A stretch of DNA of 26,141 bases, taken from the NCBI GenBank assembly GCA_024196135.1, contig JAMQCK010000362.1:1-26141 (forward strand), given 5' to 3'. Shown piece after piece: positions 9,601-17,933 of this stretch. The first letter of the stretch is position 1, and every line of letters begins with the position of its first letter. Origin of the DNA: Pleurotus ostreatus/Saccharomyces cerevisiae fusant. Its lineage: Eukaryota > Opisthokonta. The notes under the pieces are model-generated. The model did no database searches. It worked only from the letters and a program-made list of their open reading frames with translations, and had not been told where the DNA came from. The position numbers and the translations under genes were made by a program.

Positions 9601-9855
9601 ATACAATTGGTACGCATTTCGCGCATCGGGCTCTCATCCCTCCCCCCTCGCCTGACTTCCCCTCCCTTCCTTTCGCCCTCCACTCCCTACTCTACCTCAT
9701 CTTCTCGTAACTCAACCACATCATCGCGCTGGCTAATCACCGAGCACAGCGACGCGATTTGTCGCCCTTTCAAAGCGATTCCTCGCGTGCAGAGAGCGAC
9801 GGGCAGGGAGTTGAAGGTAAGCACTCATTTCCCTGCGCCTCGTCGCCCCCGCTGT

Positions 9856-10192
9856 CCCCATACTCATCTGTCTCAGGCTCGTTTGCTCGAGCGCGACTCG
9901 GGGCGCTTCATCAAGCTCATCAAGGACGACCTAGACGAGGGGGGGAGGGGGAGAAGGGCCTTTCCCATTGTCTCGCCCCCTTCTCCCCTCCCTTCTCTTT
10001 TTCTTTCTCTTGTATCTCGCTGACTTTGTCGAGCTGATTGCTCATTGCTCATAGAACACGACGATGCGTTTTAGCGCGCTTTGAAGAAGACGACCCTCGA
10101 GCAGGAGACGAAGGGGGAGGGAGGTCTTAAGATAAGCCCCCCCACCTTCCTCCCACCCCTCGCCTCTGCTCACCCCATACTCATCTGTCTCA
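9856..10192 (+). repeat. Imperfect repeat of intron end plus coiled-coil-like exon
   Basis: The 20-mer ccccatactcatctgtctca occurs at 9856-9875 and 10173-10192, 317 bases apart. In both places it forms the end of a pyrimidine-rich intron and is followed by a short charged segment (ARLLERDSGRFIKLIKDDLD at 9877; IHLRELECECSHDMSKPECF at 10197) and then by a GA-rich run. The two units are diverged copies of one module. Confidence 0.45.
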
Positions 10193-10765
10193 TCAGATCC
10201 ATTTGCGCGAGCTCGAATGCGAGTGCTCTCACGATATGAGCAAGCCCGAGTGCTTCGACGAGGGATTTAACGAGGGGAGGGGGAGGGGGACATCCCCCCC
10301 CTCGGCGCTTAGCGCGCCCTTTTGCTTTGAATCGATCGGGGAAAGCGGTGGGGAAGTAGATACGTAGCTTCCTGGTAGATAACGTAGTCGTGTACTAGAC
10401 ATAGATAGACGAATAAAAAATTGTCGAGTCCACGAAAAATCGAGAGAGCGGGGGAAGCCCTTGCCTTCCCCCACCCCTCCCCTTCGTCAAGTACTGCACG
10501 GTGAGCCCCAGCTCTGACGAGCGACTGCGACGACGGCTCTCGACGCGCCGTAAGACCTCGTCTGCTCGTGCCCCCACCCTTCGTGTATGCCCCCACCTCC
10601 TCCCCTCCACCTACCCCCTCTTCGTCTATCTCGCGCTTCTCGCTTGTTTCGTGCAGAGAAAACCATGTAATTGTGTCTATCTACGTGTACACGCGCTACC
10701 TACTGTCTCTATCTACGGAAATGTGCTCGAGGAGGTGGGGGAGGAGAGGGGGGCCTTGTTCTCAC

Positions 10766-11010
10766 CGCCGGTGCGCCGCCGCCGAGGTGCTGGGGCATAG
10801 CGTGCGCCTACAGGTGTATGTAGGCAGGGCGCTAGCCAGTTAGAAGCGAGAAAACGTTGCTCACTGAATTGCCCAACAAGATAATCCTCCCATCCGCGTA
10901 CCTCGGCAGCGGGCTGAGCTGCATGATTGGCCACTTGCCGATGCACTTGACGTTCTCGACGAGGACCGTCGCGAGCTCCTCCAAGCCCTCGAAACAGTCG
11001 TCCGCAGTCC
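10766..11010 (-). pseudogene. Remnant of FAD-dependent monooxygenase (salicylate hydroxylase type)
   Basis: An exon ending at 10865 reads KWPIMQLSPLPRYADGRIIL then LGNS. After a 57-base intron (10864-10808; GTGAGC donor, CTAAC branch, TAG acceptor) it continues in frame at 10807-10766 as AHAMPQHLGGGAPA. Together this matches the second FAD-binding region of group A flavoprotein monooxygenases, whose usual form is LPxxxxGRVxLxGDAAHAMxPHxGxGxxxA. The key aspartate of the GD motif is replaced (GNS), and one residue is missing before QH. No N-terminal GxGxxG region is found upstream; that side holds minisatellite and purine/pyrimidine tracts instead. No downstream exon with the expected IEDA motif is seen. 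I therefore call it a truncated relic. Confidence 0.55.
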
Positions 11011-11163
11011 CCCTCGACGTCGTCCGTGCGACTCTCGATGTCTCCCGCACTCCCCTCCCGTCGCGCGCACCCTTCCTGTCGCCCACGTCGCCCCCAGCCC
11101 GTGCGCATTTCCCGAATTCCCTCTCATTGCCTCCCTCCCCCCAGCCTTATCCCCTTCCACTAT

Positions 11164-11281
11164 GCGACCCGCTCCCCCTTCATAATGCAACCCGCTCCCC
11201 CTTCGACGGCGCGGAACACCCTCCCTTCAACGGCGCGAAACACTCCCCTTTGACGACGCGACCCCCTGTCCCTTCGACGAC
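11164..11281 (+). repeat. Five-unit minisatellite, period 23-24 bases
   Basis: Units start at 11164, 11187, 11211, 11235 and 11258. The consensus is roughly GCGAMCCNCTCCCCTTCGACGRC. Three units are 24 bases long and two are 23. In one frame they encode an eight-residue repeat of the type T-R-S-P-F-D-G-A. Confidence 0.7.
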
Positions 11282-11650
11282 GTAGCCAGCGCCCCTCTCG
11301 CCGCATATCAGCTTCGCAAACGAGCACTCACCTCGATCTCGTGACGGGCCACTCTTGCCTCTCCCTCCCTTCCCAACATAACCCTCCCTCCCTCCTTGCC
11401 ATCGTGTTTTCTTCCCTCACTCCCCCCACCGTCGCACGTCCCTCCCCTACTTTCAACTCGCCCCTCGCCTACTCTCAACTCGCCCCTCCCTCCCTTCGTC
11501 ACCCCACCTCCTCTTACCCCCTTCCCCTTCCTCCCTTCCCTTCGTCCCATCTCCCCCTCCCTCGCCCATCCCCCACCCACGAGCGAAAGCCTTCGCCTCC
11601 ACATTCACGTTCGCACCCACTCCTTTCCACTACCTCCCGTCGCTTATCTC

Positions 11651-11732
11651 AAGGAAAAAAGGAGGGGAGAAGGAGAGAAAGGGGGAAAGGAAAAGGAGAG
11701 GGGAGAAGGAGGAGAGGGGAGAGGGGGGAAAA
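11651..11732 (+). repeat. 82-base uninterrupted polypurine run next to a pyrimidine-rich tract
   Basis: Every base from 11651 to 11732 is A or G. It directly follows about 280 bases (11360-11640) of strongly pyrimidine-rich sequence on the same strand. Such tracts can form intramolecular triplex or slipped structures; no function is claimed. Confidence 0.85.
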
Positions 11733-11924
11733 CAACTCCTCCATGTCTCCCGTGTCGTCGTGCGTGGCAGGTCGTCGAGGAGACGGCATGAGGGAGGAGG
11801 GCGAGAGGGAGGGCGAGGGTTAGAGTGCGTCGCCGGTTGTACGAGAGACGGAGGCGTGAGGTACGCGGCAGGCTGGTAACTGTCCACCTTTGCCCTCACC
11901 CTCAGTGCGTAGCTATCGAGGCAC

Positions 11925-12248
11925 GTGCGGGGTGCAGAGCTCCACTCCGCCGACACGCTGAGCTGGAGATTGCGCGGTGGGGAGCGCAGTACGTCGGGAG
12001 TTGGGGCGCGCATCTTCTTCATGCTATCTATCGAGGAACGCGACCCATCTGGACTCGGTCTTCGCAAGTTGTCCGGTATCGGCTCGAGAACAGGGTTGGA
12101 GAAGTACGACTGCTCGTGCATCGTCGATGACGACGCCTCGGGGCGCAGGTGTCACGGCAACGTCGGCACGGATGCAGCACCTTTCCTTGAGCTGAAGAAC
12201 GCAGCTGCGATCAAGTTGGTGATGCTGCGCCAACTCTTGGGTGACTTT
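11925..12248 (+). other. Possible exon of an unrecognised protein
   Basis: The plus strand is open and reads like a folded protein near its end: SGIGSRTGLEKYDCSCIVDD, then GTDAAPFLELKNAAAIKLVM and LRQLLGDF. A canonical donor GTAAGT follows at 12249. No upstream or downstream exon joins convincingly. I do not recognise the family. Confidence 0.25.
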
Positions 12249-12418
12249 GTAAGTTTGCCAGGGCGAGGGGAGGACGAGGGTCGAGGGTGCGGAGAGAGAT
12301 GCTGCGGGCTTGGAGGAAAGTGGTGGGGACTCTCCGTCGATGGACTAGGGGATGGCGCAGGTGAATCGATCTAGGTTGTTTGGTAGGCGGCGTTCGAGGC
12401 ACACAGTGACGACAACGG

Positions 12419-12840
12419 TTAGTTGTGGGCCTGGTTCGCGCGCGTCTGCGCGAGCGCCTCGCTCGCGATGTTGATCACCTCCCCATCGTACCGCAACTGC
12501 CACTCCGTGTCCGCGTCCGGCACCCCCACTCGCCCGCCAAGTGCGTGTTCGCGCGCGACGCGTCGATCTTGAGGTCGCCCCAGCTGTCCCTGGCTTGGCT
12601 GTCGGGCGGCGCGGGCGCGCAGAGCGTGGCGGGAGGCTCGACGGGGCCATTGTACGAGGATGTACGCGGGCTCGGGGCTCGGTGGGGCAAAGGGTTTGGC
12701 AGACGACGTCTTGAAGGGGTTGAAGCGGACAAAGTGGGACGCGGGGGTGGGGCTCATGGACTGCACGGTGGTCATGGGCGACACGGAGGGTGGGGAAGAG
12801 GAGTCCGGAGCCGAGAGTGGGGAGGTACCTAGCCGAGCGA
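12419..12840 (-). pseudogene. Frame-broken gene fragment of unknown function
   Basis: Three minus-strand stretches look like consecutive pieces of one protein in different frames. The first is Ser/Pro-rich and reads TPASHFVRFNPFKTSSAKPF up to PEPAYILV near 12655. The second reads SWGDLKIDASRANTHLAGEW. The third reads VPDADTEWQLRYDGEVINIA and ends QTRANQAHN with a stop at 12419. Between the second and third, one extra base in the run of five C at 12523-12527 would restore the frame. The first change, near 12655, is also not explained by a good intron. Either this is a pseudogene or the assembly has homopolymer errors. Confidence 0.4.
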
Positions 12841-13860
12841 GTCAGTTCCAGTTCGCCGGCATGTATTGTTGTGGGACAATGTATCTGTTATCAGTTCAGT
12901 CTGTGAAAGAGTCGCAATAGGCGACAAGGACGCACGTATTGCGCTCTGCGAGGGGACTCCAATGTACTTGCAATTGCCACGGATCTTCGAGATTTGGCGC
13001 GTTCGCGCCCGAAAGAGAGCACTGTCAAGCGCATCGATGCCAGTAGTAGCAGCGATCGGACTCTCCCAGGGGTGTTCAAGGAGCGAGAAAGGGCAGCACG
13101 ATGGGGAGGAGGAGGAGGCTTGTAGCCAACTTGTCGCCGTCTTCGCACGTTACGTTGATCAAACTCGCACGTGGCACGACAGGTGACGTCCATGCGAACC
13201 TGAACTTGAACTGCAGCCTGAACTCGCGTCGACCGGTGATGTCCGTGTGCTCGTAGACCTGCTTCGCTCTCGTCGCTCTCCCTGGCCTTATTCTTGAATT
13301 CGTCTCCTCAAGTGATGTTATAGGGCGGTGAAGCGGCATGAAATTTCATAGGTGTTTAGCGCCCACCCCCTCGCACACGGGCCCCTTGACGGGCTGAAGC
13401 TGCGAGAAAGCGCTCAGCACTCAAGGGGATGGCGAGCAACGCGTTGTAACTGTTGGGGGTGATAGGGGAGTGGCGAGCGTGCACGGCAGGATGGAGGCAT
13501 GAGACTGACGAGTCAGTAAGCAAGTACATAAGGCTGATGGCTGCTTGGCAGACAAAGTTCTATATACCCAACGCCAAGTGGGGGTACTCGGGAGACAGGG
13601 AAGTGACTCAACGGCACCGGCGAGGCGGGACAGCTCAAGAAACTGTGGGGCGAGGCGGAAATACGAAAAGCTCAACGAGAAATGACGCGGGATGAGGAGG
13701 ATGCTACAGTGAAGTTCGAGGCGCTCGGCGGATGAAAATACATTGCTTCACGGCGATATTGGGGCGGAGAGGGTCTGCAAACTCGTCAGACATGAAGTGG
13801 AGGTGCGGAAATTCGAACACGCACCTGACGAGATGAAAACCCGAGTACTCAATGCTGGAA
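12841..13860. other. Stretch without a recognisable gene
   Basis: About 1 kb without a clear gene. One minus-strand segment near 13165-13270 reads QVYEHTDITGRREFRLQFKF and could be an exon, but has no joinable partners. At 13553 and 14062 short related motifs around TATATAC(C/T)CAACGC occur, and a weaker one at 13845. Confidence 0.25.
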
Positions 13861-14466
13861 TCAGCATATGAAGCAATAGACGAAAAGCATCGGGTGAGAT
13901 ACAGAAATGGTTGAGAGTGTCGAAGGCTTGCTCGTCAAGCGAAGATCTGTCGTGTCGAAGCGTGCATGAGATACAGCCTGAATCGTTCTGAGCACGCGAA
14001 ATCCGTGGTCAGAAAATTGTAGCACGCCCGGGAGTAGCCCGCTCGGTGGACGAAGATCTATATACTCAACGCTCAACCCGGTCCCAAAATCAAGTAGAAG
14101 GCGAGGTGAAGTGCGGCAATGAGGAGGATGATACAGCGGGTGATAAGAAGGATGAGGGTGGAGGTCGAAATCAAGGCAAAAGTCGTCGGCAATGAGCCAG
14201 TCGAAGGGGGATGCGCTCGCTGCTCGCCGCTCAGCCGGACTGAGAGCGGGAGTTGGTGGAAAGGGGTCAGCGGAGGTCAGCGGATCTCTCGCGGACACAG
14301 ACGACAGAGACGGAGAGGTGGAGCGGCGAACATGGCGGACAGGGTCGAAAAGAAGTCGAAGGTGTTGCCGAAGGGCCAAGGGTTGCACGGAGTCGACAAC
14401 TTGCCAAGTCGCCCCGTCATTGTGCCTGATCTGCGCGACTTGCGCGCACTCTTCGGGAGGAATCAC
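13861..14466 (-). CDS. Hypothetical protein, unrecognised
   Basis: This is an uninterrupted 201-codon frame on the minus strand. The N-terminal third contains IRHNDGATWQVVDSVQPLAL, the middle is Ser/Pro/Ala-rich (SSVSARDPLTSADPFPPTPA), and the last third contains LLLDFGTGLSVEYIDLRPPS. The frame stays open upstream of the first ATG to about 14519, so an upstream exon is possible. I recognise no family. A competing plus-strand frame (14119-14520) covers the same bases but is dominated by arginine- and glycine-rich shadow-like sequence. Coding status is uncertain. Confidence 0.3.
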   Translation of the reverse strand: MIPPEECAQVAQIRHNDGATWQVVDSVQPLALRQHLRLLFDPVRHVRRSTSPSLSSVSARDPLTSADPFPPTPALSPAERRAASASPFDWLIADDFCLDFDLHPHPSYHPLYHPPHCRTSPRLLLDFGTGLSVEYIDLRPPSGLLPGVLQFSDHGFRVLRTIQAVSHARFDTTDLRLTSKPSTLSTISVSHPMLFVYCFIC

Positions 14467-14520
14467 GAGTTGTGCGCGCCGCGCTCTCTGAACCTTGACG
14501 CATACGGGGGCACAGCATAG

Positions 14521-15176
14521 CGCTGTTTCTACCGGAAGCGACGCGTGTACTCTAGAATAAGGCTACTCTAGGGAAATTCAGCAGAATTCACATTGTTCAG
14601 ATAGCATTGGACGCGCGCGGGGGCGCAGAGAAGTAATACGTTGCAGGGGAGGTGACAATGGGCGCGACAAGAGGCGACGTGGGGAACGATGATGACGGCT
14701 GGGAGCAACAAGCGCCCAACAATAAGCGCCCGGTTTACCGGCGGGGTTACCGGTCCGCTGCTCCCGATCGTCCTTGTCCCCAGCGTCCATCTCGAATCCC
14801 GTCCATCGACTACGTCCCCCGTCGTTTGAAAGTTCGTGCTGTATATAGATTCATGGCATCGCTAATTGTACTTGCGCTCGAGCAGGCGAAGAGAACACTA
14901 AACATTACTCTACATTCATTGCTGTCTCATGTGATACGGTCCTTCGCTGCTCACGCTCCTCGGCGTAGTGCTCGAGGTCCTCCAGTGTACAGCTCGAGGC
15001 AATGATGCGTGCGGGAGTCTTACTACGCTCTAGGAGTGGACAGAGTGTTGCCGTTATGATAATTGTAGGCTCGTCTTCCCGCTGCTTGAATACCGAATCT
15101 TCATCAACGTATTTGACCTCGGGACTTTCCAGGGACTTTCCAGGGGCATGTTGCTGAAGTCGGCAGCCCTTGCGAC
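14521..15176. other. Stretch with one weak minus-strand frame
   Basis: The minus strand is open from 15180 to 14905 and contains YVDEDSVFKQREDEPTIII and LEDLEHYAEEREQRRT, which read like a charged helical protein, but no family or splice partners are seen. It overlaps a perfect 11-base tandem repeat (GGGACTTTCCA at 15121 and 15132). The rest of the stretch shows nothing recognisable. Confidence 0.2.
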
Positions 15177-15500
15177 ACACCGACGCCGCGCAAAGCGCGG
15201 CGTGTCGGGGTGTCGCTGTAGAAACAGGTGATCAGGTGTTTGTTAGCCAGATCGGGCATACCTATTACCCGATCAGGTATCTGTTAGCCAGATCCATATT
15301 ACCCGATCAGGTTATGTTTGAATACTGATCGAAAGCCTGATCATACCCCTAGCTTTGTCAGGACACCTCTTTGTGGTGTATGCCTGCTTAGTGGGTGTGG
15401 CTGTTTGATGGCCATAATGCTTTGAATGATCGATTGTAACCTTGCAATACACCGACGCCGCGCGAAGCGCGGTGTGTCGGTGTGTTGCTATAAAACTGTA
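15171..15500 (+). repeat. Repeat unit with two GC-rich palindromes and internal tandem repeats
   Basis: Two copies of a palindromic block lie at about 15171-15227 and 15444-15499. Each contains ACACCGACGCCGCGC, a three-base loop, and GCGCGG(C/T)GTGTCGG, a strong hairpin with a two-base bulge. Between them the unit GATCAGGT..TGTTAGCCAGATC..TATTACCC occurs at 15230-15270 and 15271-15304, with a partial third at 15305. The layout resembles a small non-coding mobile element or its remains, but no target-site duplication could be established by eye. Confidence 0.5.
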
Positions 15501-15692
15501 GGACTGTAGGACCATCACATGTATGTTTTGACTGCTCGGTCAATATGTTCTAGTCCGATTGGTCAAGTATTGTAGATGAGCTGTCCATATTGCATGTTGA
15601 GCAGCCTTCACATGTGGATAGAGAACAAAGATGTCAATTTGAGCCTGACATATGGCAACCTGCACATATCAGGAAGAACTCCCCTTGTTAGA

Positions 15693-17070
15693 CTACCCCA
15701 CCGCACGCCACGCGAAGCGCTGGCCCTCTCTAGACCTAGTATCGACAAGGGGGTCTCCAGGATCCTCGGTCAGCGAGTCCACTGCCGCGCCCGCATTGCG
15801 CGCTGCTTCGTGCGGCTTAGGCGCAGTTCCCCCGAAGCGCATGGCTTGTGATACTTGCACGCTGAGCAGGGACTCCGTTGTGCCTTGTATGGCGACGAAC
15901 AAGACCAATGTTGGATAGATCCCCTAAGAAGAGCTCGCGAGTCAGTTGAAAAGATTCAAAGCAGTCTACAGGACGTACCGCGATGTGATAAGAGACGCTG
16001 CCATAGATCAATGCTGCGGAAAACTCGCTGTTAACTGCGACGGTAGACAAGACAAATTCGACAATCTGGCACTGGTGTAAATCTGAAGGCAGATCATCCA
16101 CGGAAGAAAGCATACCCAGAAGAGTATGTATGCAACACCCGACTCAAGGAGCAACACAAGCACCATTTCGCCCTGTGTTTTTTGCGTGAAAAGTCCCAGG
16201 CGGCCCTTGATTTGTCGGCAATAATACCTAACAGCAGTCAGTATTGAATAGAGTGATTATTTAGTACACTCACAGGACCTTCGTTCCGATGAGTAGAGTT
16301 GCAACGACATTGGTAGTCAGGAGGGGAACGAGCACAGTGAGCAATTGGCTCGTGGTCTCTAATGTACCCACAAGAGCCGGACCTGGACAGTAAAGCCATG
16401 TCAGCTCCGCAACGCTTCCTACTGGTGGATTGTGAGCGACAGATCTGTGTATGCCAATGTAATGCTCACTTATGGTCCCGCCCATGAGGAATAATACTAA
16501 CCCTTTCACAAGGCGACTGTCTGGCCACAAACACCATGCACGCCAAACAAGCACAGCGTCGCTGAGAACGTACTGTATCCTGTCAGTGACGCCGATGATT
16601 GGCCATACATGCAACGCACATTCAAGACGCGGAATACTCCCTGAAGAATGTTGAGGCGATACAACGATATCACAAGACTGTGTTCATTATCGTCGGGTGG
16701 TACCGAAAGCTGGATATAGAAGAACAATGTCGCAGCCACGGTTGAAATGGTTGAAGACAGGAAGAGTCCCAGTATGGCCGCCAGTGTGAAGTGTGAGCGT
16801 CCGTGCCGTCGCCTACGCGATGATCAGACCTAGAACGCGGCAGTTTCGCTCGCACTCACGCAAGTATGATGCTTGATGCGATGGTGAGTGTCACCTGCAC
16901 ACCTGCCCGCCAACCGACGCAAAAGTAAGCGCGAGCCCTTCAAATTCAGAAGTCATTAACGCACCATAGAGAGCGAAATCGAAGCAGCGCTCGATCGCAA
17001 TATACTTCATTGCATAGACATCGTCAGGGGATAGAGGCCGGTATATTGAGTCCGTGTTCTTCGTCATCAT
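15693..17070 (-). CDS. Seven-helix membrane protein of a basidiomycete-specific family
   Basis: Eight exons join in frame: 17070-16965, 16902-16860, 16812-16620, 16572-16470, 16421-16274, 16227-16116, 16065-15979, 15923-15693. This gives about 340 residues; an acceptor six bases upstream (exon start 16071) would add two. The introns are short, 46-62 bases. Hydrophobic helices include FTLAAILGLFLSSTISTVAA, LTVLVPLLTTNVVATLLIG and MVLVLLLESGVAYILFW. The landmark YVLSDAVLVWRAWCLW and the ending GIYPTLVLFV before a polar tail are typical of a large family of uncharacterised seven-helix proteins expanded in Agaricomycetes. A receptor-like role is often suspected but is not shown. The start at 17070 places SPDDVYAMKY before helix 1, as in relatives. 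The polar C-terminal tail is about 60 residues and probably cytoplasmic. Confidence 0.85.
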
Positions 17071-17933
17071 AAGTAACTTGACTGTGGAGGTGAAGAGAAC
17101 TGCGAAGGCAGATCGCACGGGTAAGGTCTTATACAGTACGGGTAGAAGTTCTATGGGCGCAGCGCCCTTTCGTGATGATTTTCAAGTCCGAGTCAACTGT
17201 CAAATGAGAGATCCCATGATACAATAGCGCCCAGGCGATGACGGCGAGCCACACATCAGTCGTCTCAATCATATTCAAGCTGATGGTAGCCGGTCAAGTA
17301 GCAGTGTAGTCCCATCAGAGGGAGTACATCCATGGGCGGTATGCAGGGAAGGCCGGTGCCACGGTGACGAGCCGTATACGAGCTTGACAGATGTGATGCT
17401 AACGGCGAGTCGACCGTCCCAAGGATGAGTCGTGGGCTCACTCAGAATGATTGTCGAAGGAGCAAGGGACACGGTGACGGGAGTTTTGAGAGCTCATCTT
17501 GACGAGACGTAGGTGAAGCGATAGCGATTCATTGCGAATAGAAAGGATATCAAAGAAGCGGGTCAAGATGACTGATGGTGCGGTCGGTGACCCTAGTCCA
17601 GGACCGCAAAGAACGCAGATAATTCTTCATTGATTCCGGTCCTCTGCAGAGCCAGAGTAGAGAGAGATAAGGTAGGAGTCTACACAGCAGCCGCATGACG
17701 GGGGTTGATCAAGTCGAACTTCCTTACCGTGACATCGGCGTGACAGAGAACTTGCCGACCGGCCCGCCGTCCGAGCCATGAGCTCAACTCTTCCCTCCCG
17801 CCATCTGCTCGTGTTCATGCAAGCTACTCACAATTGATGACCTGAAGATCCGGAACGCGCCATCCTCCGCCGTATACTCACTACCTCAACCTCTGCTCGA
17901 CCCTCAGACCGAATTCGACAAGACAGAAGCAAG
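17071..17933. promoter_or_regulatory. Shared upstream region of two divergent membrane-protein genes
   Basis: No gene is supported in these 863 bases, which separate two divergently transcribed genes and should hold both promoters. A TATA-like GTATACTC lies at about 17872-17879, some 55-60 bases before the ATG at 17934. Short open frames exist but look like chance. Confidence 0.35.

Noticed and set aside
15177..15500. Helitron 3' end (hairpin followed by CTRR)
   Set aside because: Hairpins are present, but no CTRR-T terminus at the right distance, no 5' TC end and no Rep/helicase coding sequence are seen.
15700..15725. Third hairpin-like word (CACGCCACGCGAAGCGCTGG) resembling the 15.2 and 15.45 kb palindromes
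   Set aside because: It lies inside the last coding exon of the seven-helix protein, reads as ordinary codons, and shares only a short core.
17129..17272. Short minus-strand frame beginning MIETTDVWLAVIAWALLYHG
   Set aside because: It is hydrophobic and looks like a membrane N-terminus, but no splice joins it to the seven-helix gene, which already has a fitting start at 17070.
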